This document shows, piece by piece, positions 20,962 through 34,325 of a stretch of DNA of 64,000 nt. Numbering within the stretch: position 1 is the first letter of the stretch; each line of letters begins with the position of its first letter. The stretch is from Calocera cornea HHB12733 (Eukaryota > Basidiomycota > Dacrymycetes > Dacrymycetales > Dacrymycetaceae): positions 119,722 to 183,721 of the forward strand of contig KV423963.1 in NCBI GenBank assembly GCA_001632435.1, given 5' to 3'. The notes under the pieces are model-generated. The model was not told where the DNA came from, made no database searches, and saw only the letters and a program-made list of their open reading frames with translations. Position numbers and translations under genes: made by a program.

Positions 20962-23900
20962 ATGAGGGTGTCGAGCGGACCGTCCGTCGAGCTCCCGCTC
21001 GTCGAGGAGACCGCCGACGTCTCCACGAGCGGCTACTACAAGGTGGAGCGCAGCGCCGCCTCGTGGGGGGCCTCCCAGCCCGCCAAGCAGGGCCTGTACG
21101 ACCCGGACCAGGAGAAGGACTCGTGCGGTGTTGGCTTCATCTGCCACATCAAGGGCCAGGCCAACCACAAGATCGTCTCGGACGCCCGCCAGCTGCTCTG
21201 CGCAATGACTCACCGTGGGGCGACCGGCGCCGACTCCCGCGACGGCGATGGCGCTGGCGTGATGACCGGCATCCCGCACTCGTTCTTCCAGCGCGAAGGC
21301 GAGCGGGACATCGGCTGCAAGCTTCCCGAGCCAGGTCAGTACGCCGTCGGTAACGTCTTCCTCAACCCCACCGATGAGGCGGAGCGCGACAAGCAGAAGG
21401 GTGTCTTCGAGAAGTTTGCGGACGACCTCGGCCTGCGTGTGCTCGGTTGGCGCGAGGTTCCCACAGACGGGACGATCCTCGGCCCGGCCTCGGGATCGAA
21501 GGAGCCTGCGATACTTCAGCCCTTCGTCGTTCTCAAGGAACACTACGGCGAGGGCACCACATGCGCCAACGGACCGTTTGAAGAGACAGCGTTCGAACGT
21601 GCGCTGTATATCCTGCGCAAGCATGCCACCCACGAGATGTTAGTCCTAAGTATCGCCCGTGTGTGAACTGTTCTGAGCGTATCTTTCTTTTGTTCTGCAT
21701 ACAGCCAATTGGCAAATTGGTTCTACGTCTGCTCGCTCAACACCAAGAGCATCGTATACAAGGGCCAGCTCACTCCGCCCCAGGTGTTCGACTACTACCA
21801 CGATCTCAACCATGTTCTCTACCAGTCCCACTTCGCCCTCGTCCACTCCCGCTTCTCGACCAACACCTTCCCCTCATGGGACCGTGCACAGCCGATGCGC
21901 TTTGCCGCCCACAACGGTATGTCCGCTAACCTATATGTGCATATGTGCGAGTCTAAGCATGTCTGCAGGTGAGATCAACACTGTCCGAGGCAACAAGAAC
22001 TGGATGCATGCGCGTGAGGGCGTGATCAAGTCGCCCCAATTCGGCGACCAGATCGACCTTCTCTATCCCATCATCGAGGAGGGCGGCTCCGACTCGGCGG
22101 CATTCGACAACGTGCTCGAGCTGCTCGTCGTGAACGGCGTCGTGACGCTGCCAGAGGCCATAATGATGCTTGTGCCCGAGGCATGGCAGAACAGCGAGTC
22201 GATGGAGGCAGAGAAGAGGGCGTTCTACAACTGGGCAGCCTGCGTGCAGGAGCCATGGGACGGCCCCGCGCTTTTCGCCTTCTCCGACGGCCGCTACTGC
22301 GGTGCCAACCTCGACCGCAACGGCCTTCGTCCCTGCCGCTACGTCGTCACAAACGAGGATATCATGGTGTGTGCGAGCGAGGTCGGCGCAGTCTACCTCG
22401 AGCCAGAGAAGATCATCCAGAAGGGCCGCCTAAAGCCTGGCCGCATGCTCCTCGTTGACACCAAGGAGGGCCGTATCGTCGATGACAAGGAGCTCAAGAT
22501 GAAGACGGCGCGCAAGCAGAACTTTTCCAGCTGGATCGAGAACCAGATGCTGCTCATGCCGAACATCCTCAAGCGCGTCAGGCGTGCAATGTCCATCGAC
22601 CCGATCATCGACGAGACCGCGCTCAGCTCGGACCCCAAGCTGCTCGCATTCGGCTACACCGTCGAGCAGCTCAACCTGCTCATGCTCCCCATGCTCGGCG
22701 ACGGCAAGGAGGCGCTCGGGTCCATGGGCAACGACGTCTCCCTCGCATGCATGGGCACCCAGCCCCGCCTCATCTACGAGTACTTCAAGCAGCTCTTCGC
22801 ACAGGTCACTAACCCGCCCATCGACCCCATCCGCGAGAGCATCGTCATGTCGCTGGAGGCGTACGTTGGGCCCGAGGGCAACCTGCTCGAGATGCGCCAG
22901 GAGCAGTGCCACCGTATCCTCATCCCCTCCCCGCTCATCTCCATCGAGGAAATGAACGCGATGAAGAACATCAACAAGGCGTACCCGAAGTGGTCCGCAC
23001 AGACCATCGACATTACCTTCCCCAAGTCCGAGGGCCTGCCAGGGTACGAGCACGCCATCGACCGTGTGTGCGACGAGGCGACCAAGGCGATCGAAGAAGG
23101 ATACAAGGTCATCGTCCTGAGCGATCGCGCGATCGGCCCCAAGCGCGTGCCGCTGTCCGCGGCCGTGGCGTGCGGTGCGGTGCATCACCATCTGGTCCGC
23201 TCCAGGACGCGCGCACAAGTCGCGCTCATGATCGAGACCGGTGAGGCGAGGGAGGTGCACCACCTCTGCGTGCTCGTCGGCTACGGTGCGGATGCGGTCT
23301 GCCCTTACCAGATCATGGAGGTCATCCATAAGGTCGCCCGCGAGGGTCTGATCAAGGGCGATCTCACTAAGGAGCAGCTCCTTGAGAACTACCACCATGC
23401 GGTTGACAACGGTATTCTCAAGGTCATGTCGAAGATGGGTATCTCCACCCTCCAATCCTACAAGGGTGCGCAGATTTTCGAGGCTCTTGGTCTGCACAGC
23501 GAGGTCGTCAACCGGTGCTTCACCGGCACTGCCAGCCGTGTGCAAGGTGCCACCTTCGAGCTTCTTGCGATGGATGCATTCGAGTATCATGAGCGGGGCT
23601 GGCCCACACGTGAGACGATCGTCCCGCCTGGCATGCCCGAGGCTGGCGAGTACCACTGGCGCGATGGCGGCGAGTTCCACGTCAACGACCCTGTCGGTAT
23701 CGCCAATCTCCAAGACGCCGTGCGCGAGAAGAACCAGGTGGCGTACGACGCATACTCTAAGAACGCCCGCGAGCAGATCAAGAACATCACCCTTCGCGGC
23801 CTGCTTGACTTCAAGTACGAGAAGGCCACACCCATCCCCATCGAGCAGGTCGAGCCGTGGAATGAGATCGTCCGCCGTTTCGTCACGGGTGCTATGTCGT

Positions 23901-26900
23901 ACGGTTCTATCTCGATGGAGTCGCACTCTGCTCTCGCCGTTGCCATGAACCGCCTTGGCGGGAAGTCCAACACCGGTGAGGGTGGTGAGGATGCCGAGCG
24001 CTCCCAGGTGCTGCACAATGGCGATACTATGCGCTCCGCTATCAAGCAGGTTGCCTCTGGTCGCTTCGGTGTGACCTCTAACTACCTTGCCGACTCCGAT
24101 GAGCTCCAGATCAAGATGGCACAGGGTGCTAAGCCCGGCGAGGGTGGTGAGCTGCCCGGCCACAAGGTCTCCAACTCCATCGCTCGCACTCGTCACTCCA
24201 CCGCCGGTGTCGGCCTGATCTCGCCTCCTCCCCATCACGACATCTACTCGATCGAGGATTTGAAGCAGCTCATCTACGATCTGAAGTGCTCCAACCCGCG
24301 CGCTCGTGTATCCGTCAAGCTTGTATCCGAGGTTGGTGTTGGTATCGTCGCCTCCGGTGTCGCGAAGGCGAAGGCCGATCACATCCTTATCTCTGGCCAT
24401 GATGGTGGTACCGGCGCCTCTCGCTGGACTGGCATCCGCTACGCCGGTCTACCTTGGGAGCTCGGTTTGTCCGAGACCCACCAGACGCTCGTCCTCAACG
24501 ACCTCCGTGGCCGCGTGACTGTCCAGACCGATGGCCAGCTTCGTACCGGTCGCGATGTCGCCATTGCGTGCTTGCTTGGTGCTGAGGAATGGGGTTTCGC
24601 TACCACGCCATTGATCGCGATGGGCTGCATCATGATGCGAAAGTGTCATTGTGAGTTGTGTGCACTGTCTCTTCATATGAGTCACTGACGGATCATTAGT
24701 GAACACTTGCCCAGTCGGTATCGCCACCCAGGACCCAGCACTGCGCGCCAAGTTCGCTGGTCAGCCTGAACAGGTCATTAACTTCTTCTACTACATTGCT
24801 GAGGAGCTGCGTGGTATCATGGCGAAGCTCGGATTCCGCACGATCAACGAGATGGTGGGTCGCTCCGACATGCTCAAGGTGGATGACTCCCTCCGGACGG
24901 TCAAGACCGCCCAGCTGGACCTCTCGGCGATCCTGAAGCCTGCGTGGCAGATGCGCCCTGGTGCTGCCACCTACCGTGTGCGCCAACAAGACCATAAGCT
25001 CTACGTGAGGTTGGACAACAAGTTCATTGATGAGGCGGAGCCTGCGATCACAAACGGGCTGCCCGTGCGCATCGATTGTGACGTTGTCAACACAGACCGT
25101 GCACTTGGTACTACCCTCTCTTACCGCGTGTCCAAGATGTACGGCGAGGAGGGGCTCCCCAAGGATACCATCCACATCAACATGAAGGGTTCCGCGGGAC
25201 AGTCTTGCGGCGCCTTCCTGGCTCCAGGCATCACGATCGAGCTCGAGGGTGATTCCAACGATTACGTCGGAAAGGGTCTCTCGGGTGGACGTCTTATTGT
25301 TTATCCTCCCAAGCAGTCTACGTTCAAGGCTGAAGAGAACATCATCATCGGCAACGTCTGCTTATACGGCGCAACGTCTGGTGAGGCGTTCATCCGCGGT
25401 GTTGCCGCTGAGCGCTTTGCTGTCCGAAACTCCGGTGCCAATGCGGTTGTTGAGGGTTGCGGTGATCACGGCTGCGAGTACATGACTGGAGGCCGCGTCG
25501 TCGTTCTCGGTACTACGGGTCGCAACTTCGCTGCCGGCATGAGCGGTGGTATCGCCTACGTCCTGGATATGGCACACACCTTTGCTTCTAAGGTAAACAT
25601 GGAGATGGTCGAGCTCGGCAAGGTCAAGGATCCTCGTGAAGTGGCTTCCCTCCGTAGCCTCATCGAAGACCACCGTCACTACACTGGTTCCGAGGTTGCG
25701 GACCGTGTTCTGGCCGACTTCCATCACCTTTTGCCCCTGTTTGTTCGCGTCATGCCGCTCGACTACAAGCGTGTTCTTGACGAGCAGGAAGCGAAAGCGA
25801 AGGAGGAGAAGAAAAAGCAGAGCTGGATCGACCTCGTTCCTTCCCACACTGCCAGCCAGGTCGATCTCGCTTCGGAGACACTCGAGGATGTGCTCGTTCC
25901 GAAGGAATCTCTGGCGGATGCTCTCAACTCTGCTCATCTTCCAGCATACTCCCCGCCGCGCAAACCCCATGAGCCCTCTGTCCTTGATCTTGAAGATGCC
26001 TTGATCGACGAAGCTACCACGAAGGAGCGTGTTGCCAAATTGGATAAGACCCGTGGCTTCATGAAGTACAAGCGTCTTGGTGAGGCGTACCGTCCGCCCC
26101 GCCGGCGCGTCAAGGACTGGAAGGAGCTGAACGTCCGGCTGAACGAGAGCGAGCTGAAGTACCAGTCTGCGCGATGCATGGACTGCGGTGTTCCGTTCTG
26201 CCAGTCTGACACCGGTTGCCCGATCTCTAATATCATTCCCAAGTGGAATGACCTTGTTTTCAAGGGGCAGTGGCGCGATGCCTTGAACCGATTGCTCATG
26301 ACGAACAACTTCCCCGAGTTCACTGGACGGGTCTGTCCCGCTCCTTGCGAGGGCGCATGTGTGCTTGGCATCAACGAGGCACCGGTTGGTATCAAGAGCA
26401 TAGAGTGTGCGATCATCGACAAGGGCTTCGAGATGGGGTGGATGGAGCCCAATCCTCCTGATTTCCGGACCGGAAAGAAGGTTGCAATCATAGGCTCTGG
26501 TCCTTCCGGTCTTGCCTGTGCCGATCAATTGAACAAGGCTGGCCATACCGTCACTGTCTATGATCGTAATGACCGCATCGGCGGCCTGCTCATGTATGGT
26601 ATCCCCAACATGAAGCTCGACAAGACCGTCGTACAGCGCAGAGTGGACCTGATGGCTGCGGAGGGTGTGACGTTCATTACCAATGCGGATGTGGGTGTCA
26701 ACGTGAGCGCGGAGAAGATCAAGGAGGAGAATGACGCTGTTGTCGTCTGCACCGGCGCCACATGGCCTCGTGACCTGAAGATTCCTAATCGGACTGCGGA
26801 CGGTGTTCACTTTGCCATGGAGTACTTGCAGTTGAACACTCAGTCGCTGTTGGACTCCGGCCTGGAGGACAGCAGATACATCAATGCCAAGGGCAAGGAC

Positions 26901-27673
26901 GTCATTGTTATTGGTGGTGGTGATACTGGTAACGACTGTATCGGCACTGCCATGCGTCATGGTGCCAAGTCCGTCACCAACTTTGAACTCCTCCCCAAGC
27001 CTCCCGCATCTCGTGGTCGTGACAACCCCTGGCCGCAATGGCCGCGCATTTTCCGTACTGACTACGGTCACACGGAAGTTGCGGCCCACTTTGGCAATGG
27101 TCAGTATAAATGCTATTCCAAACGATATGCTTTTCGCTGATTCCTCATGCAGATCCTCGCGAGTACTGCATCTCTACAAAGGACTTCGAGGTCGATGAGC
27201 AGGGCAAGTTGAAGGGCTTGAACACAGTTCGCGTGGAATGGAGCAAGGACAGTGGCGGGCGCTGGAAGATGGAAGAGGTTCCCGGGTCGCAGAAGTATTT
27301 CCCTGCACAGCTCGTCTTCCTTGCCCTTGGTTTCCTTGGACCCGAGCAGGCGCTTATCAACGCTCTCTCACTCAAGACCGATGCCAGGTCCAACATCACC
27401 ACACCCCCGAAGAAGTACTCGACGAACGTCCCAGGTGTCTTCTCGGCTGGTGACTGCCGGCGTGGCCAGTCTTTGATTGTTTGGGGTATCGCGGAGGGTC
27501 GCGGGGCAGCGGCTGAAGTTGATGCTTTCCTGATGGGAGGCTCCACTCGTTTGCCCACTGCAGGTGGAATCAAGAAGCGTATTTTCGTCCCCCCTCCCAT
27601 CACGGATGAGCAGCCGGTTCCCGTCGGCAAGGCGGAGAACTTTGCTCCGATTCCCGTTCCTGCAACGGCATAA
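20962..27673 (+). CDS. GLT1: Glutamate synthase (NAD(P)H-dependent GOGAT), single-chain
   Basis: 2163 aa from five exons: 20962-21638, 21705-21916, 21969-24650, 24700-27099 and 27153-27673. The glutaminase class-II domain starts with [13 protein letters not shown]; Cys55 is the expected N-terminal nucleophile after propeptide removal. The central and FMN-binding domains follow ([55 protein letters not shown]), then the 3Fe-4S cysteines ([13 protein letters not shown]) and the GXGXG beta-helix domain (about 25190-25600). The C-terminal small-subunit-like part has [19 protein letters not shown] (4Fe-4S ligands), the FAD site [20 protein letters not shown] and the NAD(P)H site [13 protein letters not shown]. 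The enzyme makes two glutamates from glutamine and 2-oxoglutarate, central to ammonium assimilation. The ATG at 20962 is the first in frame; the frame also opens upstream at a TTG, which I reject as a start. Length and architecture are normal for fungal GLT1. Confidence 0.98.
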
Positions 27674-28005
27674 ATTGTTTGGGTTATGTAGTTGAGCCGG
27701 ATGTATATAGGTACCATTATTCGCACTTGCTAAAGAATATCCAATGATGTCTTATTCTCATGCCCGTGAATGAAAGTCACGCAAGGGATTTAATTGAACG
27801 GACCCCTAGTGTGCTCCCCGGAGTTTAGTCACACAATTCCAACCCCAATGCCTGCATTTATGAAGGGCAAACACGGGCGGTATTAAGCTGGTACACGATA
27901 TCATTCTGCATTCGCGATATGCAATAGTCCCAATGAGCCCTCTACCCGAGATACAGATAGTAATACGAAATAAGACAGAGATCCTATGGACCTCAAGAGA
28001 CACTT
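27674..28005. other. Convergent 3' flanks GLT1 / membrane protein 1
   Basis: 332 nt, AT-richer than the genes, no feature beyond 3' UTR sequence recognised. Confidence 0.5.
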
Positions 28006-29227
28006 TTAGTAAGCGGTTGAGTGCGAACCAGCCGGACCCAGCCCCTTCAGCTCCAGCTCGTCAGCTTCCTCCATCATAGACGAACTGTCGTAAGGCGCGT
28101 GCGTATCAACCGTTCGCTTCACCGAAACATTCACCGTCCTCGAGTTGGAGTTGTATGGTCCGCCGCTGCTGTGAGGTACCGGGGTTTCGGAGACACTCAG
28201 TCCGACACGGACGATAATCATCGAGAATGTGATGCCGATCGCAGGGCTGATCTGTTGTCCTATGAGATAAATCGGTCTTCAAGGCCAGAGTGACATACCA
28301 GCTGGAAGAACAGAAGGGAAGCGGCGCTCGACGTGGCCTGGGTTATGGTTTCGACCAGCATTAGCACGACGTAGAGTCCTCCTGCCTCTAAAATGATTCT
28401 GGCGACCCCATAGAGCGATTTTCGGCCGTATGCCGAGACCGAACGCTCAACCTGGAATAGACGAATGGCAATGAGCCCGGTCGCCAATACGGTATGACCT
28501 AGGCTCAGAGCGGGTACAACCACGGCCCAGTGTGCCAGGGTTAACAGGTTTGTGAAGTCGAACGGGTTTCGAACTCCTTCCACCTCAAGCTGGATTATGC
28601 GGACTGTGCTTCCTGTGCCATAGTCAGACACGTGTCACAGAATATGCGCGTTTATAGTCACCGAAGGCCGTGCACCAAAGGATAGTGTTGACCACGATGA
28701 ACGGCCAGCGTTTGCCCCAGACAACCCATACCCTGTACAACTAGACGCGGGTCAGCGAGCTAGGGCGCCAGTACGCAGCCGACTACGCACCAATACGGCA
28801 TCTGCCACAAGGATGTTCGTCATAAGTGCGGAGAGTTGCAACGCGTATGTCCAGGTGCCAGCCCCGGAGAAGTACACATCCGGTGTCAGCCCAGGAGGTG
28901 TGAAGAGCAGACCCAGCAGTAGCCGATTGCATTGCAAGACGACATCGATAGTAGTCAAGATGAAGATGAGAAACGAGGAAGTCAGAAGGATGTAGTTGAT
29001 CTTTTCCTGTTTACGTCGAAAGCAAAGAACGTGGATGGTGAGGATGAAAAAGGCGCAGAAGAAGCCTGGTACGGTAGTTAGTGGAAGACCATGCGCATAG
29101 TTGGGTGCATACCATATAGGCCAAGTGCAGTGAGGCCGCCAATAAGGGTATTCACAGCCGTGCCAGGTCCAGCCGAAGGAACCTGGAGAGCAGGGGACGA
29201 AGGCAATGAGGAGGACGGTGAGGCCAT
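28006..29227 (-). CDS. Multi-pass membrane protein, family member 1
   Basis: 342 aa from five exons: 29227-29113, 29065-28791, 28740-28662 (79 nt), 28612-28299 (314 nt) and 28251-28006. About seven hydrophobic segments are visible, for example FFCAFFILTIHVLCF, YILLTSSFLIFILTTIDVVL, the YALQLSALMTNILVADAVL segment, LYRVWVVWGKRWPFIVVN and IILEAGGLYVVLMLVETI. The YRVWVVWGKRW loop and the topology match a large uncharacterised basidiomycete seven-helix family that is sometimes annotated as receptor-like. The C-terminal tail is hydrophilic (YDSSSMMEEADELELKG). No ligand or function is known to me. It shares exact lengths of exons 3 and 4 with members 3 and 6 in this window, but its sequence is the most divergent. 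Confidence 0.8.
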
Positions 29228-29856
29228 GGCTACCAGCAAGTTCGTCTAACCCGCAATCCGAGTGGGAGTTCGCACATTAATAGTCAGAGCGTTCGACATA
29301 GTGGAGGACGGTTGTCACATTGACAGAAATGTCCAAAAGAAATCTAGACATGTACGCATGCGACATTTGTGTTGTATCGCCGGTCAGTCTCAAAGTGGTC
29401 ATCCAGTGGCAGATCTTGCCGGATGCAAGTGCCGAGACTGGAAATGGATGCATGGCCTGAACCTTGTCACTCAGCGTGGTCGCTTCTCATGGAAAAACAA
29501 GACCGCGATGCTCCGACGAATTGTCCCTGGTTGGTTTTTCAATCTGATGTGTCCCGCAGGGTCTCAGCGCGCATCCGAGCTGGGCGGCGCTCCCCAGGAG
29601 ACGTTGTCGGAGACCGGATTGCAGGAGATAAGAAAAGGACCCCCGATCTTTGAACTCCTTCATGTTGGGTTGTTGTTCCGCATGGCGGTCAGGGTCCCCG
29701 AGTGCCGTCGACGTGATCGCAAGAGCTGTCGCAAAATCTATGCGCCACATGTCTACAAGGCACCGCGGATGCGGCCGGTCCCTTGGATTTCTCATAGTTA
29801 CCGTCATTGGAATGTGAATACATTGCGGCAGACATTGCGGCAGCACGTACTGGCAT
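29228..29856. other. Intergenic, promoter side of membrane protein 1
   Basis: 629 nt between the membrane-protein start and the RPC82 stop, both on the minus strand. Plus-strand open frames here have no recognisable domain. Confidence 0.5.
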
Positions 29857-31793
29857 CTACGCGACGGCCAATCCCGTGCCCCAACCGACCCCAGAAACAA
29901 GATCCCTCAAAATCAACACACCGCCGTCCGCTCGGCCGACGGCGCCCCAGACTCTGTCTCGCTTGCGCTCCCGTTCGCTTTTAATACCGTCGCGTTCCGC
30001 CGACCGTCCAGCCCGAGCCACATTCCACGGCCTGGCCTCTTCGCGCGTTGCCACGTCTTCTTCCCGTTCCAGCCTTTCGAGCAGGTTGGCGATTGTGCCG
30101 TAAAGAGTCGACAGCAGTGCCGTATAGCACGTCTGCGGCGAGCAGAACCACAGGAAAAAAGACCGGGCCGGCTCCCGCTGTGGCGTCTTCGGCACCTGCT
30201 GTAGGGATAGGAATCCGGCGGATTGTAGGGAGGTGAGTGCAGAGCGGACGACGGCCGCCTGCATCAGAGCAACCTTGGCAATCTACGCGCATATGAGCCA
30301 GAGTATGCCCGAAATTGAGATCCCACGCACCTGTCTCTCGTCCATCAAGGTACCGCTCCAGAGCACCCCTAGCACCCGACCTGCTCCGTCTCCCCACCGT
30401 TCCCTGACATAACCTTCTACAACCCTCCGCCTCATCCGCTCTGCGATCGTCTCGAACTCGACCTGGACCTTCCCCTCACCTCCCCCTCCACCCGCAAACC
30501 TCGAAACGAAGGCACCCGCTTGGCCCGCGGCGGTCGGATTATCGGAAGATGATAGAACCAGAAGATACTGCTTCAGGGCACTGGTCGGAGCGGTGGAAGA
30601 CGATGGAAGCTTTAGGCCCGCTGTCAGGGCAGGGCTGTGGGAATTTTTGTGGGAGTTGGAGGAGCTAGACCCAGAAGGAAGGTATGTCGAGAGCGTGTGT
30701 GTTGACACGGGCGAGGAACGCACGTCCGATAAGCGTGGGTATGCCGTTGGTACGGAGGACGCGGCCTCGAGCAGTGTGCGTATGACGAGGCCGAAGGAAG
30801 CGTTATATCGTTCGGCGGCGCCGTGCGCAACAAGCTATATCCAAACCGTAAGCCCTATATGCGCATATCAGAACGGATGATGCAGCAGATGGTGCTCACC
30901 GAGTCGCGTAGATGGACGTTGAATCGTTCGTAGTTCACTCTGAACCAGACATCCTCGTCCACCACCTCATCGTCCTCATCATCCTTGTCCCTTCCTCGTG
31001 CCCTCTTCTTTGGTCTGCCGGAGGTCGTCGTAGCCTTCCGCTTCAAGCCAGTCGTTTGGCCCTCGCGTTCTCGTCTTAGTCTGTCCTCTACTTCTTCTCG
31101 GAGGCTCTTCAGGATCTTGGCAGATGGAATCTCCTTGAGCTTGCGCTTTTCAGCCTCTTCCCAGGCGATGAGCTTGTCCTTTGGCGACGTGTGTAGCAAG
31201 CGCGACGTCGGAGTGAGATAGTGGGATGTCACCAGGGTGTGGAAGGTAGATCGGTGAGAGACCTTTTCTGCAACAAACGACGTTGAGAACACCGACAGTT
31301 GAGAGCGGACACCAAACCCCTACTCTTTGAATCGGTCACCTTAAGTAGATCGATTACTGCCGGGAGTCGTAACTTGCCATGTTCTAGTATACAATTGATA
31401 ATATTCGATGCCTAGAAAATTGTCAGTATCATTGGCCACGATCGGCGTGTGAGTGTGACTAACCTCTTCTCCAAACACGCCGCCAGCTATCTCTACAAAC
31501 CTCCCGAACCTCAGTCGCATGCAGACCTCCTCCACGTTCACCTCGTAGAACGTCTCTCCTCGAGGTCCATCCCCGTCCTCCGCGTTGCCCTCCGCAAACC
31601 AGACTACGTTGTGCTGGATAAGCACGATTAAGCATGCGCGTACAGTACGCGGCTTGAACCCCGTCAGGCGGACAATGAGCGGCAAAGGTAGGCGGCCGCG
31701 CGACAGCAGGACGCGACCGATTTCGCTGCACGCTTCGCCGAAGAAGGTGCGAACAATCTGTACGCATAGACGAGTTGTAGGGTTGTCGGCCAT
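29857..31793 (-). CDS. RPC82: RNA polymerase III subunit RPC82 (C82/RPC3/POLR3C)
   Basis: 571 aa from five exons: 31793-31464, 31411-31324, 31267-30900, 30834-30331 and 30282-29857; reading phases agree throughout. The N-terminal winged-helix region (LCVQIVRTFFGEACSEIGRV, GRLPLPLIVRLTGFKPRTVR, CLIVLIQHNVVWFAE) is diagnostic of Rpc82. The middle holds a conserved helical block (LRDSLVAHGAAERYNASFGL) and a basic linker (KRKATTTSGRPKKRARGRDK) with nuclear-localisation character. The C-terminal part has EFETIAERMRRRVVEGYV, QAAVVRSALTSLQSAGFLSL and FFLWFCSPQTCYTALLSTLY, matching the last winged helices and coiled coil. Rpc82 forms the C82/C34/C31 subcomplex for initiation at tRNA and 5S genes (family knowledge). 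Intact. The middle exon encodes serine-rich low-complexity sequence. Confidence 0.93.
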
Positions 31794-32772
31794 TGTATGT
31801 CGTTTGAGTCGATGTTATAAGTATGGTCGGTGAGGAGAACGCATTGGCCGCTGTTTGAGGTCGACGTCGCGGCGTGACTTGGCGGCCTCAGACAAGAATT
31901 GCGAGGTTGTTCCCGCACAGCCACCGACACCTATTTTGGAGGCTTGCGGCTTGCCGTCATCATGTCACGACGTTCTCTCATCCTCCCGATGTTCTATCCT
32001 GTCTAGTTCTTTCGGATGCCGATATCCTAGCTACGATGTGGAGTGAGTGATGCCATTTGAAGAGGTGTCATGTAATCTATGAATGATCAACACTTGATTG
32101 TGATGTACTGTATGATCTTCCGGGCGAGCCCTCAGGCTGTCGTCCCTTTGACTTGCTTCTCCGGCGCCACAATGGTCTGCGTTCCGAGTTGCGTTCTTCT
32201 ATTTAAACAAGGAAAGTGGCACCTTTGCTCTTATTCTCTCAGACTGTTATGTGAAGAAGGAGAGGCCAGCGGCAAATCTGCTCTGGTCGCCCCCCGGCCC
32301 CGCTGGAGGCACGGCGGTTCCGAAGCTGCCAGGAGCGAAGCCCCTCGGCATCCCGCTGACCAGGAGCGATAGAACATTGGGGTATGAGAGCGCGTCAGCG
32401 AAATTACGGTGCGCAATGGCAGAATCTCTGAGGGTCGAGCATGAATAATCCGGCATCGGCGACTGCGGGGACCTTCTGGCAATCTTCGTCCAAGCAGCCA
32501 ACTGACGCCCAGACGGCGACTTCGAACGGCGACTGATATGTTGTTCTCACAGGGCCTTTTTCTAACATCGATATAAGCGACTTAAAGCTAGCTCACCGCA
32601 GTGTGAGAAAAGGCGAGGGATGAAATGGTTGTACATAACTTGCTTGAATTGACAAACTACAGTACGAGGACAGTACAGCAGCACAGCACGCTATGAGACA
32701 TTTACATTGGCATACTCTGGTCTTCACATGCTTTCATTCTTCCGATCACACAATCACGATGCGGGGAGTTCT
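31794..32772. other. Intergenic RPC82 promoter / lectin D 3' flank
   Basis: About 1 kb with no supportable gene. Small open frames on both strands overlap each other and show no domains. Confidence 0.5.
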
Positions 32773-33755
32773 TCAGTTGACATCCTTGCCGACAGCGAGC
32801 TTCTCCGACTTGATGAAGGAGAGCGTGAGGGCGTTGGCGGGGTCGCCTCCGGAGTGCAGCTGGCCGGCAAAGGCGATGATAGGACCCGCAACCGCGAACG
32901 TCTTGCCGGTGTACTTGGCATCTCCGGCGCCGTTGCCAATGGGTCCTATAGTATGCGTATGAGTATAAAGGAAACAAGCTCACGTGGCATTGAGCTGAAA
33001 CTTGCCTACGACGCGGATCTTTCCGGTGTGGGTGTCCATGATGACGAGTCTGGTCACAGGTCAGTTAGACGTTCCGAAACCGAAATTTTTAGTTGCCCTC
33101 ACTGAAGGTAGCACAAGTACGGGAGATTGGAGTAGTATCCTGTTTTCCACAGTTAGTCCTCTGACAGTATACCATCAAAGGAACTATCGCTGATACCAGG
33201 AATAGTGGTCTTCCCGGTAACCCCAATAAGAAGCTCATTGTCTGCATTTTGTGGTTAGCTCAGATGAACAAGCGTTGCATTACCACTAGGCTACTTACCG
33301 TTGAAGTCGACAGTAACATCGGGCTTGTAGATTCTTACATCAAATAGTGTCAACCTCCGGTAAATCGAGTACTTACCTTGGCCGTTCCAAGATGGTTTGC
33401 AACCTTGGTAGTGCCGTCGTTCATCAGGTATGTGATCTCTGAAAGACCGCGTTGAGTGTGCGTTCGTGTATATCGCATAAAATGAGGACATACCCACGGA
33501 ATCGACAAGCCAGCCAGCCATGAAGCGGATCTGCTTAATCTGCTTGATGTTCTGCACAGCAGGGAAACCACCGACTGTTGAATACACCAGTCAGTATTGT
33601 TGCTAGGCTGTACTCAACGATGACCGTACTGGCAGTGATATCACTGTGGGCTCCGTCAGTCCATTTCTCTCATACAATGAGAGACGACGAGCGTACTCGA
33701 AGGCAGCTCCTTGATGCACGCCGAAGGAGAGAGTCTGGGTCACGCTTGCGGACAT
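32773..33755 (-). CDS. Jacalin-like lectin D, intron-rich divergent copy
   Basis: 179 aa, assembled from nine short exons between the ATG at 33755 and the TGA at 32775-32773. Exon 1 is 33755-33697. Motifs follow the same order as in copies A-C: FGVHQGAAFDD, IKQIKQIRFMAGWLVDSVEI then TYLMNDGTTKVANHLGTAK, PDVTVDFNDNELLIGVTGKT, YYSNLPYLCYLQLVIMDTHT, GKIRVVGPIGNGAGDA, FAVAGPIIAFAG and ALTLSF. The segment G-W-L-V-D-S-V-E-I-T-Y is especially close to the jacalin consensus. To read through from RVV to GPIG the intron must start with GCAAGT, a GC-AG intron (near 32983-32945). It has about twice as many introns as the clustered lectins, so it is an older paralogue. Sugar specificity cannot be inferred. 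Confidence 0.65.
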
Positions 33756-33839
33756 GTTGGCTAGAGTGGGTCGTGTGTGAAGTCGAGGGTGAGGTTGGGA
33801 GCGGTCGATGGGCCTTCAACGAGGGCAAGCGGCCTTGTA

Positions 33840-33845
33840 CTTATA
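33840..33845 (-). promoter_or_regulatory. TATA-like element of lectin D
   Basis: TATAAG within GGGTATAAGTAC on the minus strand, 85-90 nt upstream of the lectin D ATG. Confidence 0.5.
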
Positions 33846-34325
33846 CCCACGGCCCTCTCACTTCGGATCACCATTATACCGAGAGCCCTGCAATATCAGG
33901 TCACAAGGACGACACCGGAAGTGTGATCAGCTCCCAGAGTCGCCTTAGAAGCACCCAGCCGTCGACCATATCGGAGCCCCACAGACGCCGGAAGCCAGGT
34001 CAAGGACCAAGTCTGATGCCCAGTGAGGAGCGGTCACAGTGACCATATAGTGCTCGGGGAGATCTTATGATATCGACCCTTTGAAATGCTTCTAGTGCCA
34101 GGGCTCTTGGTTTTCCGGTGCGGTTCGGGGCTTCATCTCCGTCTACCGACGAGGATGCGATTCAAGGAATAATGGCACATCAAGGTGATATCCTGAAGAC
34201 AGAGGGATGCTGAGCGGCCGCATCTCTAGGACACAAGCTTCACGAAGCAACGGTGGCCATAGAGGAGTGCGATCCTTGACGTAACACATCATTTATAGCG
34301 AAGCTTCAGAAATGACCGAATGGCC

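Noticed and set aside
22430..24400. 656-codon open frame antisense to GLT1
   Set aside because: Shadow frame of the GC-rich GLT1 coding strand; the plus-strand product has all glutamate synthase motifs.
25362..27089. 575-codon open frame antisense to GLT1 exon 4
   Set aside because: Same reason; no domain and complete overlap with conserved iron-sulphur and FAD motifs on the other strand.
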